Position numbers and translations under genes: made by a program. 64,000 bases of DNA, from the NCBI GenBank assembly GCA_002692855.1, contig NZMJ01000058.1, positions 166,759 through 230,758 of the forward strand. The letters are read 5' to 3'. The notes under the pieces were generated by a model. It was given only the letters and a program-made list of their open reading frames with translations, searched no databases and was not told the origin of the DNA. The DNA comes from Maricaulis sp. GTDB lineage: Bacteria > Pseudomonadota > Alphaproteobacteria > Caulobacterales > Maricaulaceae. Positions within the stretch are counted from its first letter, which is position 1. Every line of letters starts with the position of its first letter. This document shows positions 1-10,552 of the stretch, piece by piece.

Positions 1-612
1 CGGCCCTTGAAAGTTCTCTTCCCGATGATCGCTGCGCCGTGGGAGTTCCGCGCCGCCAGGGACATGCTGCTGAAAGAGGCCGAGTATTTCCGCCGCCGCG
101 GGCGTCCCGTTCCCGAACGCATCGACGTCGGACTGATGCTGGAAACCCCCGGCATCGCCTGGGCGATCGAACAGGTCCTGCCTGAGGCCGACTTCGTCTC
201 GGTCGGGGCCAACGACCTGATGCAGTATTTCTACGCCGCCGACCGCCAGAATGCGCGCGTATCGGATCGCTATGACGTGCTCGCGCCGGCCTCGCTCCAG
301 ATGTTCAAGTCGATCCGCGATGCATGCGCCCGTCACGACGTCCCGGTATCGATCTGCGGCGAACTGGCGGGCCGCCCGCTCGAGGCCTGCGTATTGATGG
401 CCTTGGGGTATGACCGCATGTCCATGGCAGCAGGCAGTATCGGCCCGGTGAAGCGCGCTCTGGCTTCGCTTGACGCCGCCAGGCTCGGCACGTGGCTTGC
501 AAGTCACATGGGCGACGACGCGCCCTCACTTCGGGACAGTCTTATGGATGCCGGGGCTGCTGCAGGACTTCATTTGGAGGCTGTTGATAACTCGGGGTCT
601 TTAAGGGTATGA
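1..612 (+). CDS. ptsP: Phosphoenolpyruvate-protein phosphotransferase (EI-Ntr), 3' part
   Basis: The frame is open from the first base, so the gene starts before the window. What remains is the end of the PEP-utilising TIM-barrel domain: the segment VGANDLMQYFYAADRQN corresponds to the conserved N-D-L-x-Q-Y block of Enzyme I proteins, and CGELAG follows as the C-terminal active-site motif. Enzyme I autophosphorylates from PEP and passes phosphate to HPr. In alphaproteobacteria the version near prfA is normally the nitrogen-PTS form PtsP, with an N-terminal GAF domain. That domain lies outside the window, so the Ntr assignment rests on context (prfA 7 kb downstream). Confidence 0.88.
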   Translation, partial: RPLKVLFPMIAAPWEFRAARDMLLKEAEYFRRRGRPVPERIDVGLMLETPGIAWAIEQVLPEADFVSVGANDLMQYFYAADRQNARVSDRYDVLAPASLQMFKSIRDACARHDVPVSICGELAGRPLEACVLMALGYDRMSMAAGSIGPVKRALASLDAARLGTWLASHMGDDAPSLRDSLMDAGAAAGLHLEAVDNSGSLRV

Positions 613-695
613 TTAACCGGTTGTCATGTGACTGAATTGTCACAGGCACGGGGTGGGGTGACAGGGCGTCCGCGTAGAGAGACGCAGGAGTAGAC

Positions 696-1553
696 ATGAC
701 TGAGGGGCGCAATCCGGGTGGATTTGTGCCGGTCGATGCCATTTTCGCCGGTTCAGGTGCCACATGTGTACAGCATTCCGCGGGTGAGAAACTGCGCGAG
801 GCGCGCGGCCGTCTGGGCCTGACGCTCGATTCCGCAGCAGCCCGCACGCGCATCCGCCGCGATTATCTCGAAGCGCTTGAGACCATGGATCCGCGCGGCC
901 TGCCGTCGCGCGCCTACTGCATCGGTTATCTGCGCACCTATGCCCAGTTTCTCGAACTCGACGATGCCGCCATCGTGGAACAGTTCAAGCACGAGGTCGA
1001 CACCCAGACCGGCCGCGCCGTGCCGACCGCGCCCAAGGAAAAGCGCGAGATCAAGTTGCCGCGCGGAGCTTTCGGTGCCGTGCTCATCCTCGCCGGTGTT
1101 GCGGGCGTGGCCTGGTGGTACGCCAACACGGCCTCCGGCGAAGGGGCCTTCGCCGATGTTCCGCCGCCGCCGGATGCTGAATTGTCGATCCTCGAGGACG
1201 GATTGCTGACGCCGGGGACTGACTGGTCCGTCAACGAGGTGTGGCGCAATCTGCCGCCGCCGGGCTCCACGGTCGAGGAAGTGGTCCTCGTGGCCAGCGA
1301 AGCCACCTGGGTCGAAGTCCGCGACGGGTCGGGCCGGCTGCTGTTCTCGCGCGAACTCGGCGCAGGTCAGCAATTTCGCGGCATGTCGGAACCGGGCCTG
1401 ACCGTGACCACGACCGACGCCGGACTGATTGAGGTCTTCATCGACGGAACGTCATACGGCCTGCTGGGCGAGCCCGGCATCGGGGTCGATGAATTCCCGG
1501 TCGATGCCGAGGCGTTCGCCGTCGCCGAGCTCGATCCCGAACTGGCGGGCTGA
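696..1553 (+). CDS. RodZ-like helix-turn-helix membrane protein (DUF4115)
   Basis: 285 residues. An Xre-like HTH (about residues 30-90, starting GEKLREARGRLGLTL) is followed by a basic linker, one transmembrane segment (about 124-142) and a periplasmic DUF4115 domain (about 195-260) with the typical WVEVRD...LLFSREL pattern. This is the architecture of RodZ, the cytoskeletal MreB anchor in rod-shaped cells. AGGAG lies 7 bases before the ATG. The gene is between ptsP and ispG, an order common in alphaproteobacteria. The RodZ role in cell shape is known for the family; for this protein it is inferred from architecture. Confidence 0.85.
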   Translation: MTEGRNPGGFVPVDAIFAGSGATCVQHSAGEKLREARGRLGLTLDSAAARTRIRRDYLEALETMDPRGLPSRAYCIGYLRTYAQFLELDDAAIVEQFKHEVDTQTGRAVPTAPKEKREIKLPRGAFGAVLILAGVAGVAWWYANTASGEGAFADVPPPPDAELSILEDGLLTPGTDWSVNEVWRNLPPPGSTVEEVVLVASEATWVEVRDGSGRLLFSRELGAGQQFRGMSEPGLTVTTTDAGLIEVFIDGTSYGLLGEPGIGVDEFPVDAEAFAVAELDPELAG

Positions 1554-1653
1554 AACGCCGCGCCTGTAGCGGTCGAATCCGGCCACATTTCACGCTATAT
1601 GCTGTAGGGACACCGGCAACGGACGCACAGCGCGTCCGGCAAGGAATGCAGCC

Positions 1654-2781
1654 ATGCACGAACAGCATCGTGAAGTCCGCCCCTGGCGCATGATCGAACG
1701 GCGCGAGAGCCGGCGTATTCATGTCGGCAAGGTGCCCGTCGGTGGCGGAGCGCCCATCGCTGTCCAGTCGATGACCAACACGCCGACTTCGGACGCCCAG
1801 GCGACCATCGCCCAGATCCGCCAGCTCGAAGAGGCGGGCGCTGATATCGTGCGCGTGTCATGTCCGGACGAAGACTCCACGGCGGCCTTCTCCACCATCG
1901 CGAAGTCCGTGTCGGTCCCGCTCGTGGCGGACATCCATTTTCACTACAAGCGCGGCATCGAAGCGGCCAAGGCCGGCGCAGCCTGCCTGCGGATCAATCC
2001 GGGCAATATCGGTTCGATGGACCGGGTGAAGGATGTTGTCTCCGCCGCCCGTGATCACGGCTGCTCGATCCGCATTGGCGTCAATGGCGGCTCGCTGGAA
2101 CGCCATCTGCTTGAGAAATACGGCGAGCCCTGTCCCGAGGCGATGGTGGAAAGCGCGCTCGACCATGCCCGCATTCTCGAAGACCTCGACTTCCGGGAAT
2201 ACAAGATTTCGGTCAAGGCGTCCGACGTTTTCCTGACCGTCGCAGCCTACGCCGCGCTCGCAGAAGCGACCGATGCCCCCTTGCATCTCGGCGTGACCGA
2301 GGCGGGCGGGCTGCGCATCGGTTCGGTCAAGTCTGCCGTCGGTATGGGCAACCTCCTGTGGGCTGGGATTGGCGACACGATCCGCGTCTCGCTCTCTGCC
2401 GACCCGGTGGAGGAAATCAAGGTCGGCTTCGACATTCTGAAATCCCTGGGCCTCCGGACGCGCGGTGTGAACATCATCGCCTGCCCGTCCTGCGCGCGTC
2501 AGGGCTTTGACGTGATCAAGACGGTCGAAACGCTCGAAGCGCGGCTCGCCCACATTTCCGAACCGATCTCGCTTTCGATCATCGGCTGCGTCGTGAACGG
2601 TCCGGGCGAAGCCATGTTCACCGATCTCGGCTTCACCGGCGGGGGCAAGGGTGCAGGCAAGATGTATGTCTCGGGCAAGCCCGACCACAACGTCTCGAAC
2701 GAGGAGATGGTCGATCACATTGTCGGCCTCGTCGAAACCCGCGCTGCCCAGATGCGCGCCGCGAAGGAAGCGGCGGAGTGA
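1654..2781 (+). CDS. ispG: 4-hydroxy-3-methylbut-2-enyl diphosphate synthase
   Basis: 375 residues. IspG (GcpE) catalyses the reductive ring opening of MEcPP to HMBPP, the penultimate step of the MEP isoprenoid pathway. Visible hallmarks are the N-terminal VQSMTNTPT block, the iron-sulphur cysteines C277 and C280 (CPSC) and C312, and E319 in GCVVNGPGE. Together these are the 4Fe-4S ligands of the family. The length fits the compact two-domain bacterial form. AAGGAA sits 7 bases before the chosen ATG; a second ATG 36 bases downstream is possible. Confidence 0.97.
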   Translation: MHEQHREVRPWRMIERRESRRIHVGKVPVGGGAPIAVQSMTNTPTSDAQATIAQIRQLEEAGADIVRVSCPDEDSTAAFSTIAKSVSVPLVADIHFHYKRGIEAAKAGAACLRINPGNIGSMDRVKDVVSAARDHGCSIRIGVNGGSLERHLLEKYGEPCPEAMVESALDHARILEDLDFREYKISVKASDVFLTVAAYAALAEATDAPLHLGVTEAGGLRIGSVKSAVGMGNLLWAGIGDTIRVSLSADPVEEIKVGFDILKSLGLRTRGVNIIACPSCARQGFDVIKTVETLEARLAHISEPISLSIIGCVVNGPGEAMFTDLGFTGGGKGAGKMYVSGKPDHNVSNEEMVDHIVGLVETRAAQMRAAKEAAE

Positions 2782-2897
2782 GGGTGGCGACACCCGCCCG
2801 GCTAAGCTCCCCTAAAACGGACGACTACACTCACCAGCCTTGAGCCGCTCGCCCGCCTCGACTAGTCCGTTGCCGACGGAATGAAGGAGGCCCGCCC

Positions 2898-3245
2898 ATG
2901 ACCACGCTCTACGGCATCAAGACCTGCGACACCTGCCGCAAGGCGATGAAGGCGCTGGATGCGGCGGGACGCCCCTACACCTTCGTGGACCTGCGCGCGG
3001 ACGCCGACGTGAAGGCACTTGCGCCGAAATGGATCGCGGCGGTGGGCACGGAAAAGCTCGTGAACCGCAAGTCGACGACCTGGCGGTCCCTGTCCGATAC
3101 CGACAAGGCGAGGGCGGATACCGATGCGGGTGCGGCGGAATTGCTTGCGGCGAACCCGACCCTCGTTAAACGCCCGGTCATCGAAACCGGCGGCGACATC
3201 TTCGTGGGCTGGACAGGCGAGGTCCGGGAGAAGGTTGTGGCGTGA
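2898..3245 (+). CDS. ArsC/Spx-family thioredoxin-fold protein (YffB-like)
   Basis: 115 residues with a CxxC pair at C10 and C13 at the start (LYGIKTCDTCRKA) and a conserved KRPV segment near residue 90, the pattern of the ArsC/Spx/YffB thioredoxin-fold group. YffB-like members are thought to be glutathione-dependent thiol reductases. Nothing nearby suggests arsenic resistance, so arsenate reductase is not assigned. A strong AAGGAGG lies 8 bases before the ATG. The gene appears monocistronic and is followed by a degenerate palindromic repeat. Confidence 0.85.
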   Translation: MTTLYGIKTCDTCRKAMKALDAAGRPYTFVDLRADADVKALAPKWIAAVGTEKLVNRKSTTWRSLSDTDKARADTDAGAAELLAANPTLVKRPVIETGGDIFVGWTGEVREKVVA

Positions 3246-3249
3246 ACCC

Positions 3250-3317
3250 GTCATTCCCGCGCAGGCGGAAATACATGACGTCCGTCAATCTGGACCCCCG
3301 GCCTTCGCGGCGGTGCC
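3250..3317. repeat. Degenerate copy of the 67-bp palindromic repeat
   Basis: The left arm GTCATTCCCGCGCAGGCGGA matches the better copies at 43687, 45836 and 56158. The right arm is eroded (CTGGACCCCCGGCCTTCGCG). It lies between two convergent genes. Confidence 0.6.
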
Positions 3318-3327
3318 GAAGGGGCAA

Positions 3328-4416
3328 TCACTCCACCAGTATCAGGACCGGGACATCGACCTGCACGCTGTCCCCGTCACGCTGACGGGTCAGGGTAACG
3401 GATGACGCGCCGTCCAGATCGCCGCAGCCGCGCTCGCGCACCGGGCGTCCGTTCCAGTGTGTGACGATGTCGCCTTGGGTGATGTCGACGCTTTCGTCAA
3501 AGCCGTCGAGAACCGCTTCGACCTGCAAACCGTCCCGCACGGGCCGGTAGGCGAGCCCCAGCGAGCGTTCCGGCGGGAATTCGACTGCCGCGCCTTCGAT
3601 CGGTTCGATCCTCACGCGGTCATTGTCGGTATCGAACGTCCAGGCGAAATATTGCATCACCAGCCCGCCGATGATCTCGGTTTCAGGCACCTCCTCCACT
3701 TGCGGCGAGGGCAGGGTGAAGGGGCCGAGCCGGGCATCGCCGTCGAGCCGTGCGCCGTCGCGGTATTCGATCCGCCGGAAGCGGACCGACGCCCCGACCT
3801 GACGCGGCGGCGTGATGGTCGGATAGCGGTCCAGCCGGTTCACTGCCAGCACGGTCTGCGCAGCCCCGGAGTCGATCAGCATCCGCCGGGTGCGGCCCGG
3901 AAAGTGGACATCGATCCACGGGCGGCTGTCGCGTCCGCGCGCGGAGAACACCGTGTCGCCATCGGGCCGCGGCAACTCACCGGCCTCCAGCCGGATGGAG
4001 TGGTCGGAATAGTCGAGTGTCACGAGGTATTCGCCGAACGCCTCATAGGCGAGGATGCCGTCGATCTCCCGCCCGAGCGCGATCGACAAATGGTCGAGCT
4101 CGGTCACGCGGGCCGGCAGCCGGTGATAGGTCACCTCGCCCGCCGTCGCGTCGACGATGTCGACCCGGTTCAGGCCGGAAAAGTCACGGTTCGACACGCG
4201 CGTCAGCGAGTCGGGATCGACATGCGTGGTTGAGGCTCCGGTGTCGTAGAGGAACCAGAGGGTCCGGTCTTCGGGATAGCCGTCGCGCGGGCTCAGCGTG
4301 ATCGGCACGAAGAAATAGCCCCGGCAGTTCTCAGTCGGGACATCGATGGGGGTTGCCAGTGCCGCGCCGCCCGTCAGCAGCGCCGCGCCGCACGCCCATG
4401 TCATGATGATCCGCAT
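3328..4416 (-). CDS. Secreted retropepsin-like aspartic protease with PDZ domain
   Basis: 362 residues from the ATG at 4416, which has GGAGGG 5 bases upstream and begins a clear signal peptide (MRIIMTWACGAALLTGGAALA). Two aspartic-protease half-motifs follow: LYDTGAS near residue 55 and LIDSGAA near residue 185. Both halves of a pepsin-like active site are therefore in one chain, unlike dimeric retropepsins. A PDZ domain closes the protein (about 270-350, including GDIVTHWNGRPV). Such aspartyl protease-PDZ proteins are probably periplasmic or envelope-associated; the substrate is unknown. Confidence 0.8.
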   Translation of the reverse strand: MRIIMTWACGAALLTGGAALATPIDVPTENCRGYFFVPITLSPRDGYPEDRTLWFLYDTGASTTHVDPDSLTRVSNRDFSGLNRVDIVDATAGEVTYHRLPARVTELDHLSIALGREIDGILAYEAFGEYLVTLDYSDHSIRLEAGELPRPDGDTVFSARGRDSRPWIDVHFPGRTRRMLIDSGAAQTVLAVNRLDRYPTITPPRQVGASVRFRRIEYRDGARLDGDARLGPFTLPSPQVEEVPETEIIGGLVMQYFAWTFDTDNDRVRIEPIEGAAVEFPPERSLGLAYRPVRDGLQVEAVLDGFDESVDITQGDIVTHWNGRPVRERGCGDLDGASSVTLTRQRDGDSVQVDVPVLILVE

Positions 4417-4502
4417 CTTTCCCTCCGCCTTTTCCCGCACCACGCTAGGCTAGCACCGGTTCCGACTCGCGGGACCGGGAACAGGGCAGGGCCAATACCT
4501 CC

Positions 4503-5609
4503 ATGACGGACAGGGACGCACTCAAGGCCGCTTGCGATGTCACGGTCGGCTTTCCCCACGATGGCGACACATTGCCGGGAGACCGCCTGCGCGCCATTGC
4601 CGCCTTCATGGACGCGCGCGGCTGGGGCGATGACAGCTACATGACCGGCGCGCCCGCCCGGGAGCTCGAGGACATGACCGCCGCGCTCGTCGGCCAGGAA
4701 GCGGCACTGTGGTTTCCGACCGGCACGATGGCGCAGGCTGCTGCGGCGCGCATCCATGCTGCCCAGACCGGGCGCGACACCTTGCTGCTGCACCCCAGCT
4801 CGCATCTCGAACTGCACGAACGGCACGGCTATCGCGAGGCGCACGGCCTCAGAGCCGAGCTGACGCCGGACTGGCGCACGGTGCTGAACGCGAAGGATGT
4901 CCGCACCGCCCAAGGCGACCCCGCCGCCGTCTTCCTCGAAATGCCGGCACGGCACTCAGGCGGCGCCTTGCCCGGCTGGGACGAATTGATCGCCCTGCGC
5001 GAGGCCTGCCGGGAACGTGGCGCGCCCTTGCACTTTGATGGTGCCCGCCTGTGGACCTGCACCGAAGCCTATCCCGGCCGGTCCCTTGCCGAGATCGGCG
5101 CGATGGCCGACAGCGTCTATGTCTCCTTCTACAAGGATATCGGCGCACTCGGCGGCGCGGCACTGGCGGGATCAAAAGCCTTCATCGAGCAGGCGGTGAT
5201 CTGGCGCGAACGTCTCGGCGGTCTTGTCATTCGCGGCTGGCCGCAGATTGCCGACACGCTGCGCCTGTTGCCCGAACGCCTGGCGCGCATGCCGGCCTAC
5301 GTGACCCGGGCGCGCGAACTTGCAGCATTGATCGGCGCGGCATCGGGGTTCGAGATCGAACCCGCCTCGCCGAAAACCGCGATGTTTCATGTCCGCATGC
5401 CGATGGGCGCGGACCTCGTACTCGCTGCGCGCGATCATGCGGCGAAGGAAACCGGCGTCTGGCTCGCCAATCGCTTCTGGGATATCGAGAGCCCGAAAAT
5501 CCGGTCGGCGGAAATCACCGTCGGCGAGCGTGTCATGGCGGTTGACCCGCAACGGATCGCGGACGCGTTCGCAGCGATGGCACGCTATCAGCGTGGAGAG
5601 GGCGTATGA
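4503..5609 (+). CDS. Threonine aldolase / beta-eliminating lyase family PLP enzyme
   Basis: 368 residues of the fold-type I PLP family that includes low-specificity L-threonine aldolase, which cleaves threonine to glycine and acetaldehyde. Seen: FPTGTMAQ (phosphate-binding loop region), the HFDGARLW block with D179 that pairs with the pyridine nitrogen, and K211 in SFYKDIGALGG as the probable Schiff-base lysine. That last block differs from the usual SLSKGLGAP, so the substrate may differ too. The stop overlaps the next start (ATGA), implying translational coupling with the LOG gene. Confidence 0.8.
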   Translation: MTDRDALKAACDVTVGFPHDGDTLPGDRLRAIAAFMDARGWGDDSYMTGAPARELEDMTAALVGQEAALWFPTGTMAQAAAARIHAAQTGRDTLLLHPSSHLELHERHGYREAHGLRAELTPDWRTVLNAKDVRTAQGDPAAVFLEMPARHSGGALPGWDELIALREACRERGAPLHFDGARLWTCTEAYPGRSLAEIGAMADSVYVSFYKDIGALGGAALAGSKAFIEQAVIWRERLGGLVIRGWPQIADTLRLLPERLARMPAYVTRARELAALIGAASGFEIEPASPKTAMFHVRMPMGADLVLAARDHAAKETGVWLANRFWDIESPKIRSAEITVGERVMAVDPQRIADAFAAMARYQRGEGV

Positions 5610-6187
5610 GATCGGTCTGTATCTATTGCGGGTCCAGCCCCGGCAACCACGCGGATTTTGCCCGAGCCGCCAAGGCGATGGGCCGGACCCTGGCCGAGCG
5701 GGGTATCACCCTGGTCTATGGCGGCGGCGCGGTTGGCCTGATGGGCCTGACGGCAGACGCCTGTCTTGAAGCCGGCGGCCGGGTCATCGGGGTGATTCCG
5801 GAATTCCTCGCCATCAAGGAAGTGGCCCATTCCGGTGTTTCCGACATGCGCATCGTGGCGTCGATGCATGAACGCAAGGCGATGATGGAACAGCTTTCGG
5901 ACGCCTTCATCGCCCTTCCGGGCGGCATTGGCACGATGGAAGAACTGTTCGAGATCTGGACCTGGGCGCAGCTCGGTCAGCACAGGAAGCCGGTGGGCCT
6001 GATGAATGCGGCCGGGTATTTCGACGGGCTTCTCGAATTCCTCGACCGCATGACCGATACCGGTTTCGTCGGCAAGGGCACGCGCTCGATGCTGCATGTG
6101 GGTGAAACGCCGGGCGCCCTGCTCGACGCATTCCAGGGTTACGAGCCGCCGGCCACCGGCGTGCATATCAAGCTGCGCCAGACCTGA
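5606..6187 (+). CDS. LOG-family protein (cytokinin riboside 5'-monophosphate phosphoribohydrolase-like)
   Basis: 193 residues with the complete LOG signature: R90 and K91 followed by PGGIGTMEE (105-113), plus the nucleotide-binding YGGGAVGLMG near residue 38. LOG enzymes hydrolyse nucleoside 5'-monophosphates to free base and ribose 5-phosphate. Some bacterial relatives are PpnP/PpnN-like nucleosidases. The start overlaps the aldolase stop by four bases, so the two form one transcript. A GC-rich hairpin follows at 6211. Confidence 0.92.
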   Translation: MRSVCIYCGSSPGNHADFARAAKAMGRTLAERGITLVYGGGAVGLMGLTADACLEAGGRVIGVIPEFLAIKEVAHSGVSDMRIVASMHERKAMMEQLSDAFIALPGGIGTMEELFEIWTWAQLGQHRKPVGLMNAAGYFDGLLEFLDRMTDTGFVGKGTRSMLHVGETPGALLDAFQGYEPPATGVHIKLRQT

Positions 6188-6207
6188 ACCGATCACGCGC
6201 TCTTTTC

Positions 6208-6230
6208 ATTCCCCCGCGAGCGGGGGAGAA
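6208..6230. terminator. Hairpin downstream of the LOG gene
   Basis: Seven-base perfect stem CCCCCGC / GCGGGGG with a GA loop, extended by TT/AG pairing. It lies 20 bases after the stop and may act as a terminator, although no clear U-run follows. The same design recurs at 22462. Confidence 0.5.
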
Positions 6231-6337
6231 CAGCGGCCCTGGAAAACAGGTCATGCAACCCATCCATTCATTTTTTGCCCTTCCCCCCGCGTTCGCGGCG
6301 GACCAGCATGGGGACATCAAAACCAGAGGGATGAAGC

Positions 6338-6757
6338 ATGAACACCATTCTCGCGCCGCTCGTGGTGCTGGTCGGCTGGACCTTCGTGATGTGGGTCTGG
6401 ATGTACGCCACCCGGATTCCGGCCATGTATGCCGCGCGGATCAATGCCGCGAAGATCAAGCAGAAATCTGATCTCGATCCGCTGCCGATCTCGGTCAAGC
6501 AGATTGCCGACAACTACAACCACCTCCACGAACAGCCAGTCCTGTTTTACGCCGTCGCTCTGGCACTCGCGCTGACCGGCGGTGCCGGCGTGATCGCGCT
6601 CGCCCTGGCCTGGATTTATGTCGGCATCCGGATCGCGCACTCCGTGGTGCAGGCGACATCGAACTACACGCCCGTGCGCTTCTTCATGTTCGTCGGGGCG
6701 TCGGTCGTCCTGTTTGCTCTGTGGGCCGTGTTGGCGCTGCGCGTCTTCGCGGGCTAG
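6338..6757 (+). CDS. MAPEG-family integral membrane protein
   Basis: 139 residues with four hydrophobic segments (about 5-27, 68-85, 86-105, 115-137). The central N-x-x-E-Q-P-like pattern (DNYNHLHEQPVLFYAVALAL) is characteristic of MAPEG proteins (membrane-associated eicosanoid/glutathione metabolism). Bacterial members are generally uncharacterised and may bind glutathione. The stop codon overlaps by two bases with the stop of the convergent gene at 6754. Confidence 0.85.
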   Translation: MNTILAPLVVLVGWTFVMWVWMYATRIPAMYAARINAAKIKQKSDLDPLPISVKQIADNYNHLHEQPVLFYAVALALALTGGAGVIALALAWIYVGIRIAHSVVQATSNYTPVRFFMFVGASVVLFALWAVLALRVFAG

Positions 6758-7515
6758 TTCCGGTAGATCCACACATTGCGGTCGATCCAGCCGGCGATTT
6801 CCAGATTGCGCGGCAGGCTGTGCCCGCGCTTGAGGCGGTCCGAAATCTCTTCAAGGCTGTCCGCATAACAATCGGCAGCGGCGTCGAGATAGGCTTCGAG
6901 CGCGGCGTCGCCTGCCGCGACACCGTCAGGCGGATCAATGGTTCCTGCCGCGTAGAGGTCGGCGAGATTGTGTGTGGCGATCGGGTCACCGCCTTGCGCG
7001 GCGACGCTCAGCCACCGCGCGCCTTCATCGATATCGACGTCGAAGCCAAGTGTTCCCTGAATGCGGGCAAAGCCAACCTCCTGAGACGCGATGACACTGC
7101 CTTCCTCGGCGGCTTGCACCATCCAGCGCCCGGCGGCATCCATCGCGTCTTCCCCGCCCCGATTGGCGAGATGAAAGGCGAGGAGTTCCATCGCCGTGAC
7201 GTCGCCATTCCCGGCGCGGCTCTCGATTTCAGTGACCGGCAGGGATCCGTCACCGAGCGCGTTGTAGTCCGCGATCCATTGGTTCTCGAGCCCCTCGGCG
7301 ATCGTCATGTCATAGACGGTGCAGCGTGCGGCGCGCATCAGGCGTTCGTCTTCCAGGAAGATCGGCCCCGTCGAGGTGTCGGCCTCCTTCTCTTCCTCGG
7401 TCGGCGGAATGTAGCCGGCATCGACGATTTCCGGCACGCGCGTCATCTCGACCCAGCCGATGACCGCACCCGCGATCACGAATGTCGCGACCAGGATCCA
7501 GAACGCCCTGAACAT
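6754..7515 (-). CDS. Membrane-anchored Sel1-like repeat protein
   Basis: 253 residues. One N-terminal membrane segment (about 4-22, signal anchor), an acidic linker, then two or three alpha-helical Sel1/TPR-like repeats (about 105-205) recognisable by A-x-x-W-x-x-x-A-A-x-x-G spacing (AARWMVQAAEEG-like and ARWLSVAAQGGDPIA). Sel1 proteins usually act as scaffolds. The target is unknown. It converges on the MAPEG gene, with overlapping stops. Confidence 0.7.
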   Translation of the reverse strand: MFRAFWILVATFVIAGAVIGWVEMTRVPEIVDAGYIPPTEEEKEADTSTGPIFLEDERLMRAARCTVYDMTIAEGLENQWIADYNALGDGSLPVTEIESRAGNGDVTAMELLAFHLANRGGEDAMDAAGRWMVQAAEEGSVIASQEVGFARIQGTLGFDVDIDEGARWLSVAAQGGDPIATHNLADLYAAGTIDPPDGVAAGDAALEAYLDAAADCYADSLEEISDRLKRGHSLPRNLEIAGWIDRNVWIYRN

Positions 7516-7636
7516 CCCCCGTCTTCCTCTTCGGCCCTCGCTTTCCCCATGCGCACTTTAACGCACAGATTGCGGCTGGCGAGTCGCTGCACGAAACGCG
7601 TTTCGCCCGGCTTCAATTCTCGCTATCAACACCGCC

Positions 7637-8703
<1,067 letters not shown>

Positions 8704-8707
<4 letters not shown>

Positions 8708-9462
8708 CCGGCCGGGTTGCCGCGCTCGCCCGCCATCCGGTCAAGGGCTTCACGCCCGAGCCTCTCGATCACGTCACGCTGAACGAAGGTGCCCACTTTC
8801 CCGGCGACCGCATGTTCGCGGTTGAAGACGGCCCGGTCGGATTTGACCCGGCGGACCCGCAGCACGTTTCCAAGATGCGCTTCACCGTTCTGGCCCGCCT
8901 GCCCGAACTGGCGGCGATCCGGACGCGCTATGTCGATGACACCGGCGAACTGGTCGCCTGGCATCCCGATTTCGGCGAGATCACGGTGGAGATGGACGGC
9001 GAGACCGGGCGGCACATGTTCGCCGTCTGGCTGAAGGGCGTTCTGGGCGATGCGGTCAACGGACCGCTGAAAGTCCTGGTGGCCCCTGATGCCTTTCGCT
9101 TCATGGACAGCCGCTCGGGCTTTGTGTCGATCATCAATCTGAACACGATCCGCGCCATCGCCGAGGCGGTTGGCAAGCCGGTCGATCCGGCGCGCTTTCG
9201 CGGCAATGTGATGGTGGAAGGCTGGCCCGCCTGGTCCGAATTCGACCTGGAAGAAACCGATTTCCGGATCGGCGCGGCGACGCTGACCGGCATCAAGCGC
9301 ATCCAGCGCTGCACCGCGACCCATGTGAATCCCGGCACCGCCAGCAGCGACATCGACATGGTCCCTGAATTGATGCGCCATTTCGGGCATCCCCATTGCG
9401 GCCTCTATGCGCGTGTGAAGAGCGGTGGACGGGTCGCAGTCGGGGATGCCGCAGCGCAATGA
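8704..9462 (+). CDS. MOSC domain-containing protein
   Basis: 252 residues. An N-terminal MOSC beta-barrel-like start ([14 protein letters not shown], with GDRMFAV) is followed by the MOSC core (about 150-250) with [15 protein letters not shown] and a conserved cysteine in [12 protein letters not shown]. These resemble the molybdenum-cofactor sulphurase C-terminal family and YiiM/mARC-type proteins, which carry sulphur or Moco. It is coupled by 4-base overlaps to prfA and prmC, an insertion into what is often a direct prfA-prmC pair. Confidence 0.85.
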
Positions 9463-10316
9463 CCTCGATCAACTCGGCACGCCGTGACCTGGCGGCACGT
9501 CTTGAAGCGGCGGGCATCGACGATGCCGCGCTGGAGGCGAAGCATCTCGTCGCTGCGGCGACAGGCCTGACAGGTGCCAGCCTGATCGCGGAAGGGCAGC
9601 GCGACCTGACCGAAGCGGAAGCGGGCCGTCTGGAAGGCGTCGCGTCGCGCCGTCTCGCTCGCGAGCCGCTGGCGCACATCCTTGGAACCCAGCCATTCTG
9701 GACGCTCGACCTGGCCGTGTCAGCGGACGTTCTTGTCCCCCGCGCTGATACCGAGACTTTGGTTGAAGTGGCGCTGGACCTGATGCCGGCGTCGACACCG
9801 GGCATTCCGCGCATTCTCGATATCGGCACCGGATCCGGAGCGATCCTTCTGGCGATCCTGAAGGAACGCCCGAACGCCTATGGCATTGGAACGGACATCA
9901 GCCCCGAAGCCCTAGACATCGCGGAGCGCAATGCGGCGGCGAACGGGCTCGATGGCCGCTCCAGCTTCCGTCACACCAAATGGGCAGACGGTCTTCCCGA
10001 TGCCAGCTTCGATCTGGCCGTCTCCAATCCGCCCTATATCGCGAGTGCCGTGATCGAATCGCTTCAGCCCGAAGTGCGCCTGCACGACCCGCGCCTGGCG
10101 CTCGACGGCGGCGCGGATGGCCTCGACGCCTACCGGGTCCTGCTTCCCGAATTGATGCGCGTCGTAAAGCCGGGCGGCGCGATGGCGGTCGAGATCGGCT
10201 TCGATCAGCGTGATCCGGTCAGTGAACTGGCCGTACAGGCAGGCTTTGACAAAGTGACCGTCCGGTCGGATCTCGGCGGAAACGATCGCGTAGTATTCGC
10301 GCGCAAGCGCTCGTGA
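9459..10316 (+). CDS. prmC: Release factor glutamine methyltransferase
   Basis: 285 residues from the ATG that overlaps the MOSC stop. PrmC (HemK) methylates the glutamine of the GGQ loop in RF1 and RF2, using SAM. Seen: SAM-binding motif I DIGTGSGAILLA, and the N-P-P-Y catalytic tetrapeptide at about 190-193 (SNPPYIAS), which binds the substrate glutamine. An N-terminal helical RF-binding domain (about 1-80) is also present. The upstream in-frame ATG at 9396 lies inside the MOSC gene and is not preferred. Confidence 0.96.
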   Translation: MTSINSARRDLAARLEAAGIDDAALEAKHLVAAATGLTGASLIAEGQRDLTEAEAGRLEGVASRRLAREPLAHILGTQPFWTLDLAVSADVLVPRADTETLVEVALDLMPASTPGIPRILDIGTGSGAILLAILKERPNAYGIGTDISPEALDIAERNAAANGLDGRSSFRHTKWADGLPDASFDLAVSNPPYIASAVIESLQPEVRLHDPRLALDGGADGLDAYRVLLPELMRVVKPGGAMAVEIGFDQRDPVSELAVQAGFDKVTVRSDLGGNDRVVFARKRS

Positions 10317-10552
10317 ATGAACGGCTAAAAAGCCTTGTCATTCCTGATCAATGCAGTTTAGGAATGAAACCGAGCAGGCGGTACGCGCCAGACGGGGGAC
10401 TGTCGCGGTCGGACAATGCGCCGACCTGCTAGTAGTCCGGCCCAAACATTTCGAAACAACCGTCGAATTATCAGCGTACCGGTTTCCGCGCGATTTGAAG
10501 CGCGGAGCCTTAAGCTAAGAACAGACAGCCTAATCGACGAGGTCAGGCAGGT

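Noticed and set aside
2898..3245. Arsenate reductase
   Set aside because: The family fits, but the YffB-like CxxC start and lack of ars neighbours do not support arsenic detoxification.
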